A DNA stretch of 64,000 nt from Petrolisthes cinctipes (Eukaryota > Arthropoda > Malacostraca > Decapoda > Porcellanidae): positions 682,001 to 746,000 of the forward strand of contig JAWQEG010000723.1 of NCBI GenBank assembly GCA_033782935.1, read 5' to 3'. The notes under the pieces are model-generated. The model was not told the origin of the DNA. It was given only the letters and a program-made list of their open reading frames with translations, and did not search any database. Made by a program: the position numbers and the translations under genes. The stretch's first letter is position 1; each line of letters opens with the position of its first letter. Positions 38,010 to 51,599 of the stretch are shown here, piece by piece.

Positions 38010-39363
38010 GAGATATAAACGGGTACAGAAGATACATGCACATATTGACTTTGGGCATCTAAAATATCGATTTTTAGCATGTTTTCGGCCTGTATTTTGA
38101 AAATACTCTAACACTGAGTAGGCATGTACAGATTGCTTCTGGGACCCCAAAATATTGAATTTTCGGGTGTTTTGAGCCTGAATTTGAGATGTAAACGGGT
38201 ACAGAAGATACATGCACATATTGACTTTGGGCATCTAAAATATCGATTTTTAGCATGTTTTGGGCCTGTATTTTGAAAATACTCTAACACTGAGTAGGCA
38301 TGTACAGATTGCTTCTGGGACCCCAAAATATTGAATTTTCGGGTGTTTTGAGCCTGAATTTGAGATATAAACGGGTACTGAAGATGCATGCACATATCGA
38401 CTTTTGTGCACCTAAAAGATCGATTTTCAGTATGTTTTGAGCATGTATTTTGAAAATACTCTAACACGGAGTAGGCATGTACAGATCGCTTCTGTGACCC
38501 CTAAATATCGAATTTTCGGGTGTTTTGGGACTGAATTTGAGATATCGACTTTTTGGCACCTAAAAGATCGATTTTTAGCATGTTTTTAGCCTATATATTG
38601 AAAATATTCTAGCACTGTGTAGGAATGTACAGATTGCTTTTGGGACCCCAAAATATTGAATTTTCGGGTGTTTTGAGCTTGAATTTGAGATATAAACGGG
38701 GACAGATGATAAATGCACATATTGACTTTGGGCATCTAAAATTTCGATTTTCAGCATGTTTTGGGCCTGAATTTTAAAAATACTCTAACACGGAGTAGGC
38801 ATGTACAGATCGCTTCTGGGACCCCAAAATATCGAATTTTCGGGTGTTTTGAGCCTGAATTTGAGATATAAACGGGTACAGAAGATGCATGCACATATCG
38901 ACTTTTGTGCACCTAAAAGATCGATTTTCAGTATGTTTTGAGCATGTATTTTGAAAATACTCTAACACGGAGTAGGCATGTACAGATCACTTCTGGGACC
39001 CCTAAATATCGAATTTTCGGGTGTTTTGGGACTGAATTTGAGATATCGACTTTTTGGCACCTAAAAGATCGATTTTTAGCATGTTTTTAGCCTATATTTT
39101 GAAAACATTCTAACACTGAGTAGGCATGTACAGATTGCTTCTGGGACCCCAAAATATTGAATTTTCGGGTGTTTTGAGCCTGAATTTGAGATATAAACGG
39201 GTACAGAAGATACATGCACATATTGACTTTGGGCACCAAAAATATCGATTTTCAGCATGTTTTGGGCCTGAATTTTGAAAATACTCTAACACGGAGTAGG
39301 CATGTACAGATCGCTTCTGGGACCCCAAAATATCGAATTTTCGGGTGTTTAGGGCCAGAATTT
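38010..39363 (+). repeat. 1,354-bp tandem duplication, copy 1
   Basis: Markers shared with copy 2 at 1354 bp spacing: TTTTCGGCCTG near 38082/39436, GATGTAAACGGG near 38188/39542, TATATATTGAAAATATTC near 38592/39946, CGGGGACAGATGATAAATGC near 38697/40051 and CTAAAATTTCG near 38739/40093. Confidence 0.8.
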
Positions 39364-40717
39364 GAGATATAAACGGGTACAGAAGATACATGCACATATT
39401 GACTTTGGGCATCTAAAATATCGATTTTTAGCATGTTTTCGGCCTGTTTTTTGAAAATACTCTAACACTGAGTAGGCATGTACAGATTGCTTCTGGGACC
39501 CCAAAATATTGAATTTTCGGCTGTTTTGAGCCTGAATTTGAGATGTAAACGGGTACAGAAGATACATGCACATATTGACTTTGGGCATCTAAAATATCGA
39601 TTTTTAGCATGTTTTGGGCCATTATTTTGAAAATACTCTAACACTGAGTAGGCATGTACAGATTGCTTCTGGGACCCCAAAATATTGAATTTTCGGGTGT
39701 TTTGAGCCTGAATTTGAGATATAAACGGGTACTGAAGATGCATGCACATATCGACTTTTGTGCACCTAAAAGATCGATTTTCAGTATGTTTTGAGCATGT
39801 ATTTTGAAAATACTCTAACATGGAGTAGGCATGTACAGATCGCTTCTGTGACCCCTAAATATCGAATTTTCGGGTGTTTTGGGACTGAATTTGAGATATC
39901 GACTTTTTGGCACCTAAAAGATCGATTTTTAGCATGTTTTTAGCCTATATATTGAAAATATTCTAGCACTGTGTAGGCATGTACAGATTGCTTTTGGGAC
40001 CCCAAAATATTGAATTTTCGGGTGTTTTTAGCCTGAATTTGAGATATAAACGGGGACAGATGATAAATGCACATATTGACTTTGGGCATCTAAAATTTCG
40101 ATTTTCAGCATGTTTTGGGCCTGAATTTTGAAAATACTCTAACACGGAGTAGGCATGTACAGATCGCTTCTGGGACCCCAAAATATCGAATTTTCGGGTG
40201 TTTTGAGCCTGAATTTGAGATATAAACGGGTACAGAAGATGCATGCACATATCGACTTTTGTGCACCTAAAAGATCGATTTTCAGTATGTTTTGAGCATG
40301 TATTTTGAAAATACTCTAACACGGAGTAGGCATGTACAGATCGCTTCTGGGACCCCTAAATATCGAATTTTCGGGTGTTTTGGGACTGAATTTGAGATAT
40401 CGACTTTTTGGCACCTAAAAGATCGATTTTTAGCATGTTTTTAGCCTATATTTTGAAAATATTCTAGCACTGAGTAGGCATGTACAGATTGCTTCTGGGA
40501 CCCCAAAATATTGAATTTTCGGGTGTTTTGAGCCTGAATTTGAGATATAAACGGGTACAGAAGATACATGCACATATTGACTTTGGGCACCAAAAATATC
40601 GATTTTCAGCATGTTTTGGGCCTGAATTTTGAAAATACTCTAACACGGAGTAGGCATGTACAGATCGCTTCTGGGACCCCAAAATATCGAATTTTCGGTT
40701 GTTTAGGGCCAGAATTT
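39364..40717 (+). repeat. 1,354-bp tandem duplication, copy 2
   Basis: Second copy of 38010-39363. Divergence is somewhat greater than in the 2,308-bp pair: GCCTGTTTTTTG near 39442, TTTCGGCTGTTTTG near 39515, GGGCCATTATTTTG near 39616, GTTTTTAGCCTG near 40024 and loss of the TTTTAAAAATAC variant. It is therefore probably older. Confidence 0.75.
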
Positions 40718-42898
40718 GAGATATAAACGGGTACAAAAGATGCATGCACATATCGACTTTTGGGCACCTAAAAGATCGATTTTCAGTATGTTTTTGGCCT
40801 GTATTTTGAAAATACTCTAACACGGAGTAGGCATGTACAGATACCTTCTGGGACCCCTAAATATCGAATTTTCGGGTGTTTTGGGACTGAATTTGAGATA
40901 TCGACTTTTTGGAACCTAAAAGATCGATTTTTAGCATGTTTTTAGCCTATATTTTGAAAATATTCTAGCACTGAGTAGGCATGTACAGATTGCTTCTGGG
41001 ACCCCAAAATATTGAATTTTCGGGTGTTTTGAGCCTGAATTTGAGATATAAACGGGTACAGAAGATACATGCACATATTGACTTTGGGCACCAAAAATAT
41101 CGATTTTCAGCATGTTTTGGGCCTGAATTTTGAAAATACTCTAACACGGAGTAGGCATGTACAGATCGCTTCTGGGACCCCAAAATATCGAATTTTCGGG
41201 TGTTTAGGGCCAGAATTTGAGATATAAATGGGTACAGAAGATGCATGCACATATCGACTTTTGGGCACCTAAAAGATCGATTTTCAGTATGTTTTTGGCC
41301 TATATATTGAAAATATTCTAGCACTGTGTAGGCATGTACAGATCGCTTCTGGGACCCCAAAATATCGAATTTTCGGGTGTTTTGAGCCTGAATTTGAGAT
41401 ATAAACGGGTAAAGAAGATGCATGCACATATCGACTTTTGGGCACCTAAAAGATCGATTTTCAGTATGTTTTGAGCATGTATTTTGAAAATACTCTAACA
41501 CGGAGTAGGCATGTACAGATCGCTTCTGGGACCCCTAAATATCGAATTTTCGGGTGTTTTGGGACTGAATTTGAGATATCGACTTTTTGGCACCTAAAAG
41601 ATCGATTTTTAGCATGTTTTTAGCCTATATTTTGAAAACATTCTAGCACTGAGTAGGCATGTACAGATTGCTTCTGGGACCCCAAAATATTGAATTTTCG
41701 GGTGTTTTGAGCCTGAATTTGAGATATAAACGGGTACAGAAGATACATGCACATATTGACTTTGGGCACCAAAAATATCGATTTTCAGCATTTTTTGGGC
41801 CTGAATTTTGAAAATACTCTAACACGGAGTAGGCATGTACAGATCGCTTCTGGGACCCCAAAATATCGAATTTTCGGGTGTTTAGGGCCAGAATTTGAGA
41901 TATAAACGGGTACAGAAGATGCATGCACATATCGACTTTTGGGCACCTAAAAGATCGATTTTCAGTGTTTTTGGCCTGTATTTTGAAAATACTCTAACAC
42001 GGAGTAGGCATGTACAGATTGCTTCAGGGACCCCAAAATATTGAATTTTCGGGTGTTTTGATCCTGAATTTGAGATATAAACGGGTACAGAAGATACATG
42101 CACATATTGACTTTGGGCATCTAAAATTTCGATTTTCAGCATGATTTGGGCCTGTATTTTGAAAATACTCTAACACTGAGTAGGCATATACAGATTGCTT
42201 CTGGGACCCCAAAATATTGAATTTTCGGGTGTTTTGAGCCTGAATTTGAGATATAAACGGGTACTGAAGATGCATGCACATATCGACTTTTGTGCACCTA
42301 AAAGATCGATTTTCAGTATGTTTTGAGCATGTATTTTGAAAATACTCTAACACGGAGTAGGCATGTACAGATCGCTTCTGGGACCCCTAAATATCGAATT
42401 TTCGGGTGTTTTGGGACTGAATTTGAGATATCGACTTTTTGGCACCTAAAAGATCGATTTTTAGCATGTTTTTAGCCTATATTTTGAAAATATTCTAGCA
42501 CTGAGTAGGCATGTACAGATTGCTTCTGGGACCCCAAAATATTGAATTTTCGGGTGTTTTGAGCCTGAATTTGAGATATAAACGGGTACAGAAGATACAT
42601 GCACATATTGACTTTGGGCACCAAAAATATCGATTTTCAGCATGTTTTGGGCCTGAATTTTGAAAATACTCTAACACGGAGTAGGCATGTACAGATCGCT
42701 TCTGGGACCCCAAAATATCGAATTTTCGGGTGTTTAGGGAAAGAATTTGAGATATAAATGGGTACAGAAGATGCATGCACATATCGACTTTTGGGCACCT
42801 AAAAGATCGATTTTCAGTATGTTTTTGGCCTGTATTTTGAAAATACTCTAACACGGAGTAGGCATGTACAGATACCTTCTGGGACCTATAAATATCGA

Positions 42899-43899
42899 AT
42901 TTTCGGGTGTTTTGGGACTGAATTTGATATATCGATTTTTTGGCACCTAAAATGTCGATTTTTAGCATGTTTTTAGCCTATATTTTGAAAATATTCTAGC
43001 ACTGTGTAGGCATGTACAGATTGCTTCTGGGACCCCAAAATATTGAATTTTCGGGTGTTTTGAGCCTGAATTTGAGATATTACCGGGTACAGAAGATACA
43101 TGCACATATTGACTTTGGGCACCAAAAATATCGATTTTCAGCATGTTTTAGGCCTGAATTTTGAAAATTCTCTAACACGGAGTAGGCATGTACAGATCGC
43201 TTCAGGGACCCCAAAATATCGAATTTTCGGGTGTTTAGGGCCAGAATTTGAGATATAAACGGGTACAGAAGATGCATGCACATATCGACTTTTGGGCACC
43301 TAAAAGATCGATTTTCAGTATGTTTTTGGCCTGTATTTTGAAAATACTCTAACACGGAGTAGGCATGTACAGATACCTTCTGGGACCTCTAAATATCGAA
43401 TTTTCGGGTGTTTTGGGACTGAATTTGAGATATCGATTTTTTGGCACCTAAAATGTCGATTTTTAGCATGTTTTTAGCCTATATTTTGAAAATATTCTAG
43501 CACTGTGTAGGCATGTACAGATTGCTTCTGGGACCCCAAAATATTGAATTTTCGGGTGTTTTGAGCCTGAATTTGAGATATTACCGGGTACAGAAGATAC
43601 ATGCACATATTGACTTTGGGCACCAAAAATATCGATTTTCAGCATGTTTTAGGCCTGAATTTTGAAAATACTCTAACACGGAGTAGGCATGTACAGATCG
43701 CTTCTGGGACCCCAAAATATCGAATTTTCGGGTGTTTAGGGCCAGAATTTGAGATATAAACGGGTACAGAAGATGCATGCACATATCGACTTTTGGGCAC
43801 CTAAAAGATCGATTTTCAGTATGTTTTTGGCCTGTATTTTGAAAATACTCTAACACGGAGTAGGCATGTACAGATACCTTCTGGGACCTCTAAATATCG
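42899..43899 (+). repeat. Tandem pair of 501-bp HORs with ATATTACCGGG variant
   Basis: Two adjacent trimers share TTACCGGGTA (43080 and 43581) in place of TAAACGGGTA, and GTTTTAGGCCTG in place of GTTTTGGGCCTG. The spacing is exactly 501 bp. The first copy alone has GAAAATTCTC near 43163 and GCTTCAGGGACC near 43200. Boundaries are set one HOR either side and are approximate. Confidence 0.75.
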
Positions 43900-45189
43900 A
43901 ATTTTCGGGTGTTTTGGGACTGAATTTGAGATATCGATTTTTTGGCACCTAAAATGTCGATTTTTAGCATGTTTTTAGCCTATATTTTGAAAATATTCTA
44001 GCACTGTGTAGGCATGTACAGATTGCTTCTGGGACCCCAAAATATTGAATTTTCGGGTGTTTTGAGCCTGAATTTGAGATATAAACGGGTACTGAAGATG
44101 CATGCACTTTTGTGCACCTAAAAGATCGATTTTCAGTATATTTTGAGCATGTATTTTGAAAATACTCTAACACGGAGTAGGCATGTACAGATCGCTTCTG
44201 GGACCCCTAAATATCGAATTTTCGGGTGTTTTGGGACTGAATTTGAGATATCGACTTTTTGGCACCTAAAAGATCGATTTTTAGCATGTTTTTAGCCTAT
44301 ATTTTGAAAATATTCTAGCACTGTACAGATTGCTTTTGGGACCCCAAAATATTGAATTTTCGGGTGTTTTGAGCCTGAATTTGAGATATAAACGGGTACA
44401 GAAGATACATGCACATATTGACTTTGGGCACCAAAAATATCGATTTTCAGCATGTTTTGGGCCTGAATTTTGAAAATACTCTAACACGGAGTAGGCATGT
44501 ACAGATCGCTTCTGGGACCCCAAAATATCGAATTTTCGGGTGTTTTGGGCCAGAATTTGAGATATAAACGGGTACAGAAGATGCATGCACATATCGACTT
44601 TTGGGCACCTAAAAGATCGATTTTCAGTATGTTTTTGGCCTGTTTTTTGAAAATAGTCTAACACGGAGTAGGCATGTACAGATACCTTCTGGGACCTCTA
44701 AATATCGAATTTTCGGGTGTTTTGGGACTGAATTTGAGATATCGATTTTTTGGCACCTAAAATGTCGATTTTTAGCATGTTTTTAGCCTATATTTTGAAA
44801 ATATTCTAGCACTGTGTAGGCATGTACAGATTGCTTCTAGAACCCCAAAATATTGAATTTTCGGGTGTTTTGAGCCTGAATTTGAGATATAAACGGGTAA
44901 AGAAGATACATGCACATATTGACTTTGGGCATCTAAAATATCGATTTTCAGCATGTTTTGGGCCTGTATTTTGAAAATACTCTAACACTGATTAGGCATG
45001 TACAGATTGCTTCTGGGACCCCAAAATATTGAATTTTCGGGTGTTTTGAGCCTGAATTTGAGATATAAACGGGTACTGAAGATGCATGCACATATCGACT
45101 TTTGTGCACCTAAAAGATCGATTTTCAGTATGTTTTGAGCATGTATTTTGAAAATACTCTAACACGAAGTAGGCATGTACAGATCGCTT

Positions 45190-48100
45190 CTGGGACACCT
45201 AAATATCGAATTTTCGGGTGTTTTGGGACTGAATTTGAGATATCGACTTTTTGGCACCTAAAAGATCGATTTTTAGCATGTTTTTAGCCTATATTTTGAA
45301 AATATTCTAGCACTGTACAGATTGCTTCTGGGACCCCAAAATATTGAATTTTCGGGTGTTTTGAGCCTGAATTTGAGATATAAACGGGTACAGAAGATAC
45401 ATGCACATATTAACTTTGGGCACCAAAAATATCGATTTTCAGCATGTTTTGGGCCTGAATTTTGAAAATACTCTAACACGGAGTAGGCATGTACAGATCG
45501 CTTCTGGGACCCCAAAATATCGAATTTTCGGGTGTTTAGGGCCAGAATTTGAGATATAAACGGGTACAGAAGATGCATGCACATATCGACTTTTGGGCAC
45601 CTAAAAGATCGATTTTCAGTATGTTTTTGGCCTGTATTTTGAAAATACTCTAACACGGAGTAGGCATGTACCTTCTGGGACCTCTAAATATCGAATTTTC
45701 GGGTGTTTTGGGACTGAATTTGAGATATCGATTTTTTGGCACCTAAAAGATCGATTTTTAGCATGTTTTTAGCCTATATTTTGAAAATATTCTAGCACTG
45801 TGTAGGCATGTACAGATTGTTTCTGGGACCCCAAAATATTGAATTTTCGGGTGTTTTGAGCCTGAATTTGAGATATAAACGGGTACAGAAGATACATGCA
45901 CATATTGACTTTGGGCATCTAAAATATCGATTTTCATCATGTTTTGGGCCTGTATTTTAAAAATACTCTAACACTGAGTAGGCATGTACAGATTGCTTCT
46001 GGGACCCCAAAATATTGAATTTTCGGGTGTTTTGAGCCTGAATTTGAGATATAAACGGGTACTGAAGATGCATGCACATATCGACTTTTGTGCACCTAAA
46101 AGATCGATTTTCAGTATGTTTTGAGCATGTATTTTGAAAATACTCTAACACGGAGTAGGCATGTACAGATCGCTTCTGGGACACCTAAATATCGAATTTT
46201 CGGGTGTTTTGGGACTGAATTTGAGATATCGACTTTTTGGCACCTAAAAGATCGATTTTTAGCATGTTTTTAGCCTATATTTTGAAAATATTCTAGCACT
46301 GAGTAGGCATGTACAGATTGCTTCTGGGACCCCAAAATATTGAATTTTCGGGTGTTTTGAGGCTGAATTTGAGATATAAACGGGTACTGAAGATGCATGC
46401 ACATATCGTCTTTTGTGCACCTAAAAGATCGATTTTCAGTATGTTTTTGGCCTGTATTTTGAAAATACTTTAACACAGAGTAGACATGTACAGATCGCTT
46501 CTGGGACCCCTAAATATCGGTTTTTCGGGTGTTTTGGGACTGAATTTGAGATATCGACTTTTTGGCACCTAAAAGATCGATTTTTAGCATGTTTTTAGCC
46601 TATATTTTGAAAAAATTTTAGCACTGTACAGATTGCTTCTGGGACCCCAAAATATTGAATTTTCAGGTGTTTTGAGCCCGAATTTGAGATATAAACGGGT
46701 ACAGAAGATACATGCACATATTGACTTTGGGCACCAAAAATATCGATTTTCAGCATGTTTTGGGCCTGAATTTTGAAAATACTCTAACACGGAGTAGGCA
46801 TGTACAGATCGCTTCTGGGACCCCAAAATATCGAATTTTCGGGTGTTTAGGGCCAGAATTTGAGATATAAACGGGTACAGAAGATGCATGCACATATCGA
46901 CTTTTGGGCACCTAAAAGATCGATTTTCAGTATGTTTTTAACCTGTATTTTGAAAATACTCTAACACGGAGTAGGCATGTACAGATACCTACTGGGACCT
47001 CTAAATATCGAATTTTCGGGTGTTTTGGGACTGAATTTGAGATATCGATTTTTTGGCACCTAAAATGTCGATTTTTAGCATGTTTTTAGCCTATATTTTG
47101 AAAATATTCTAGCACTGTGTAGGCAAGTACAGATTGCTTCTGGGACCCCAAAATATTGAATTTTCTAGTGTTTTGAGCCTGAATTTGAGATATAAACGGG
47201 TACAGAAGATACATGCACATATTGACTTTGGGCATCTAAAATATCTCTTTTCAGCATGTTTTGGACCTGTATTTTGAAAATACTCTAACACTGAGTAGGC
47301 GCCTATGTAGAGATTGCTTCTGGGACCCCAAAATATTGAATTTTCGGGTGTTTTGAGCCTCAATTTGAGATATAAACGGGTACTGAAGATGCATGCACAT
47401 ATCGACTTTTGTGCACCTAAAAGATCGATTTTCAGTATGTTTTGAGCATGTATTTTGAAAATACTCTAACACGGAGTAGGCATGTACAGATCGCTTCTGG
47501 GACCCCTAAATATCGAATTTTCGGGTGTTTTGGGACTGAATTTGAGATATCGACTTTTTGGCACCTAAAAGATCGATTTTTAGCATGTTTTTAGCCTATA
47601 TTTTGAAAATATTCTAGCACTGTGTAGGCATGTACAGATTGCTTCTGGGACCCCAAAATATTGAATTTTCGGGTGTTTTGAGGCTGAATTTGAGATATAA
47701 ACGGGTACTGAAGATGCATGCACATATCGTCTTTTGTGCACCTAAAAGATCGATTTTCAGTATGTTTTTGGCCTGTATTTTGAAAATACTCTAACACGGA
47801 GTAGGCATGTACAGATACCTTCTGGGACCTCTAAATATCGAATTTTCGGGGGTTTTGGGACTGAATTTGAGATATCGATTTTTTGGCACCTAAAATGTCG
47901 ATTTTTAGCATGTTTTTAGCCTATATTTTGAAAATATTCTAGCACTGTGTAGGCATGTACAGATTGCTTCAGGAACCCCAAAATATTGAATTTTCGGGTG
48001 TTTTGAGCCTGAATTTTAGATATAAACGGGTACAGAAGATACATACACATATTGACTTTGGGCATCTAAAATATCGATTTTCAGCATGTTTTGGGCCTGT

Positions 48101-50022
48101 ATTTTGAAAATACTCAAACACTGAGTAGGCATGTACAGATTGCTTCTGGGACCCCAAAATATTGAATTTTTGGGTGTTTTGAGCCTGAATTTGAGATATA
48201 AACGGGTACTGAAGATGCATGCACATATCGACTTTTGTGCACCTAAAAGATCGATTTTCAGTATGTTTTGAGCATGTATTTTGAAAATACTCTAACACGG
48301 AGTAGGCATGTACAGATCGCTTCTGGGACCTCTAAATATCGAATTTTCGGGTGTTTTGGGACTGAATTTGAGATATCGACTTTTTGGCACCTAAAAGATC
48401 GATTTTTAGCATGTTTTTAGCCTATATTTTGAAAATATTCTAGCACTGAGTAGGCATGTACAGATTGCTTCTGGGACCCCAAAATATTGAATTTTCGGGT
48501 GTTTTGAGCCTGAATTTGAGATATAAACGGGTACAGAAGATACATGCACATATTGACTTTGGGCACCAAAAATATCGATTTTCAGCATGTTTTGGGCCTG
48601 AATTTTGAAAATACTCTAACACTGAGTAGGCATGTACAGATTGCTTCTGGGACCCCAAAATATTGAATTTTCGGGTGTTTTGAGGCTGAATTTGAGATAT
48701 AAACGGGTACTGAAGATGCATGCACATATCGTCTTTTGTGCACCTAAAAGATCGATTTTCAGTATGTTTTTGGCCTGTATTTTGAAAATACTCTAACACA
48801 GAGTAGACATGTACAGATCGCTTCTGGGACCCCTAAATATCGGTTTTTCGGGTGTTTTGGGACTGAATTTGAGATATCGACTTTTTGGCACCTAAAAGAT
48901 CGATTTTTAGCATGTTTTTAGCCTATATTTTTAAAATGTTCAAGCACTGAGTAGGCATGTACAGATTGCTTCTGGGACCCCAAAATATTGAATTTTCGGG
49001 TGTTTTGAGCCCGAATTTGAGATATAAACGGGTACAGAAGATACATGCACATATTGACTTTGGGCACCAAAAATATCGATTTTCAGCATGTTTTGGGCCT
49101 GAATTTTGAAAATACTCTAACACGGAGTAGGCATGTACAGATCGCTTCTGGGACCCCAAAATATCGAATTTTCGGGTGTTTAGGGCCAGAATTTGAGATA
49201 TAAACGGGTACAGAAGATGCATGCACATATCGACTTTTGGGCACCTAAAAGATCGATTTTCAGTATGTTTTTGGCCTGTATTTTGAAAATACTCTAACAC
49301 GGAGTAGGCATGTACAGATACCTTCTGGGACCTCTAAATATCGAATTTTCGGGTGTTTTGGGACTGAATTTGAGATATCGATTTTTTGGCACCTAAAATG
49401 TCGATTTTTAGCATGTTTTTAGCCTATATTTTGAAAATATTCTAGCACTGTGTAGGCAAGTACAGATTGCTTCTGGGACCCCAAAATATTGAATTTTTGA
49501 GTGTTTTGAGCCTGAATTTGAGATATAAACGGGTACAGAAGATACATGCACATATTGACTTTGGGCATCTAAAATATCTCTTTTCAGCATGTTTTGGACC
49601 TGTATTTTGAAAATACTCTAACACTGAGTAGGCGCCTATGTACAGATTGCTTCTGGGACCCCAAAATATTGAATTTTCGAGTGTTTTGAGCCTGAATTTG
49701 AGATATAAACGGGTACTGAAGATGCATGCACTTATCGACTTTTGTGCACCTAAAAGATCGATTTTCAGTATGTTTTGAGCATGTATTTTGAAAATACTCT
49801 AACACGGAGTAGGCATGTACAGATCGCTTCTGGGACCTCTAAATATCGAATTTTCGGGTGTTTTGGGACTGAATTTGAGATATCGACTTTTTGGCACCTA
49901 AAAGATCGATTTTTAGCATGTTTTTAGCCTATATTTTGAAAATATTCTAGCACTGAGTAGGCATGTACAGATTGCTTCTGGGACCCCAAAATATTGAATT
50001 TTCGGGTGTTTTGAGCCTGAAT
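45190..50022 (+). repeat. 5.6-kb period duplication, copy 1
   Basis: Corresponds to 50832-57310. The offset is 5642 bp up to about 47.60 kb and 7288 bp after it. The difference of 1646 equals the tandem duplication found inside copy 2. Shared markers: GCATGTACCTTC (junction 45670/51312), GATTGTTTCTGGG near 45817/51459, TTCATCATG near 45934/51576, CACAGAGTAGACATG and ATCGGTTTTTCGGG, TAGGCGCCTA at 47296/52938 and 49629/56917, TTTTCGGGGGTTTTGGG near 47848/55136 and GCTTCAGGAACCCC near 47968/55256. It also contains an older internal duplication of 2333 bp. Confidence 0.87.
47296..47305. other. 4-bp insertion creating TAGGCGCCTA palindrome
   Basis: The usual GTAGGCATGTAC anchor reads GTAGGC-GCCT-ATGTA(C/G), a 4-bp insertion that makes a perfect 10-bp palindrome. 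It recurs at 49629, 52938, 54584, 56917 and 58925. The first, third and fourth share a further ATGTAGAG change; the others have ATGTACAG. Confidence 0.9.
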
Positions 50023-51599
50023 TTGAGATATAAACGGGTACAGAAGATACATGCACATATTGACTTTGGGCACCAAAAATATCGATTTTCAGCATGTTTT
50101 GGGCCTGAATTTTGAAAATACTCTAACACTGAGTAGGCATATACAGATTGCTTCTGGGACCCCAAAATATTGAATTTTCGGGTGTTTTGAGGCTGAATTT
50201 GAGATATAAACGGGTACTGAAGATGCATGCACATATCGTCTTTTGTGCACCTAAAAGATCGATTTTCAGTATGTTTTTGGCCTGTATTTTGAAAATACTC
50301 TAACACGGAGTAGGCATGTACAGATACCTTCTGGGACCTCTAAATATCGAATTTTCGGGGGTTTTGGGACTGAATTTGAGATATCGATTTTTTGGCACCT
50401 AAAATGTCGATTTTTAGCATGTTTTTAGCCTATATTTTGAAAATATTCTAGCACTGTGTAGGCATGTACAGATTGCTTCAGGAACCCCAAAATATTGAAT
50501 TTTCGGGTGTTTTGAGCCTGAATTTTAGATATAAACGGGTACAGAAGATACATACACATATTGACTTTGGGCATCTAAAATATCGATTTTCAGCATGTTT
50601 TGGGCCTGTATTTTGAAAATACTCAAACACTGAGTAGGCATGTACAGATTGCTTCTGGGACCCCAAAATATTGAATTTTTGGGTGTTTTGAGCCTGAATT
50701 TGAGATATAAACGGGTACTGAAGATGCATGCACATATCGACTTTTGTGCACCTAAAAGATCGATTTTCAGTATGTTTTGAGCATGTATTTTGAAAATACT
50801 CTAACACGGAGTAGGCATGTACAGATCGCTTCTGGGACACCTAAATATCGAATTTTCGGGTGTTTTTGGACTGAATTTGAGATATCGACTTTTTGGCACC
50901 TAAAAGATCGATTTTTAGCATGTTTTTAGCCTATATTTTGAAAATATTCTAGCACTGTACAGATTGCTTCTGGGACCCCAAAATATTGAATTTTCGGGTG
51001 TTTTGAGCCTGAATTTGAGATATAAACGGGTACAGAAGATACATGCACATATTAACTTTGGGCACCAAAAATATCGATTTTCAGCATGTTTTGGGCCTGA
51101 ATTTTGAAAATACTCTAACACGGAGTAGGCATGTACAGATCGCTTCTGGGACCCCAAAATATCGAATTTTCGGGTGTTTAGGGCCAGAATTTGAGATATA
51201 AACGGGTACAGAAGATGCATGCACATATCGACTTTTGGGCACCTAAAAGATCGATTTTCAGTATGTTTTTGGCCTGTATTTTGAAAATACTCTAACACGG
51301 AGTAGGCATGTACCTTCTGGGACCTCTAAATATCGAATTTTCGGGTGTTTTGGGACTGAATTTGAGATATCGATTTTTTGGCACCTAAAAGATCGATTTT
51401 TAGCATGTTTTTAGCCTATATTTTGAAAATATTCTAGCACTGTGTAGGCATGTACAGATTGTTTCTGGGACCCCAAAATATTGAATTTTCGGGTGTTTTG
51501 AGCCTGAATTTGAGATATAAACGGGTACAGAAGATACATGCACATATTGACTTTGGGCATCTAAAATATCGATTTTCATCATGTTTTGGGCCTGTATTT

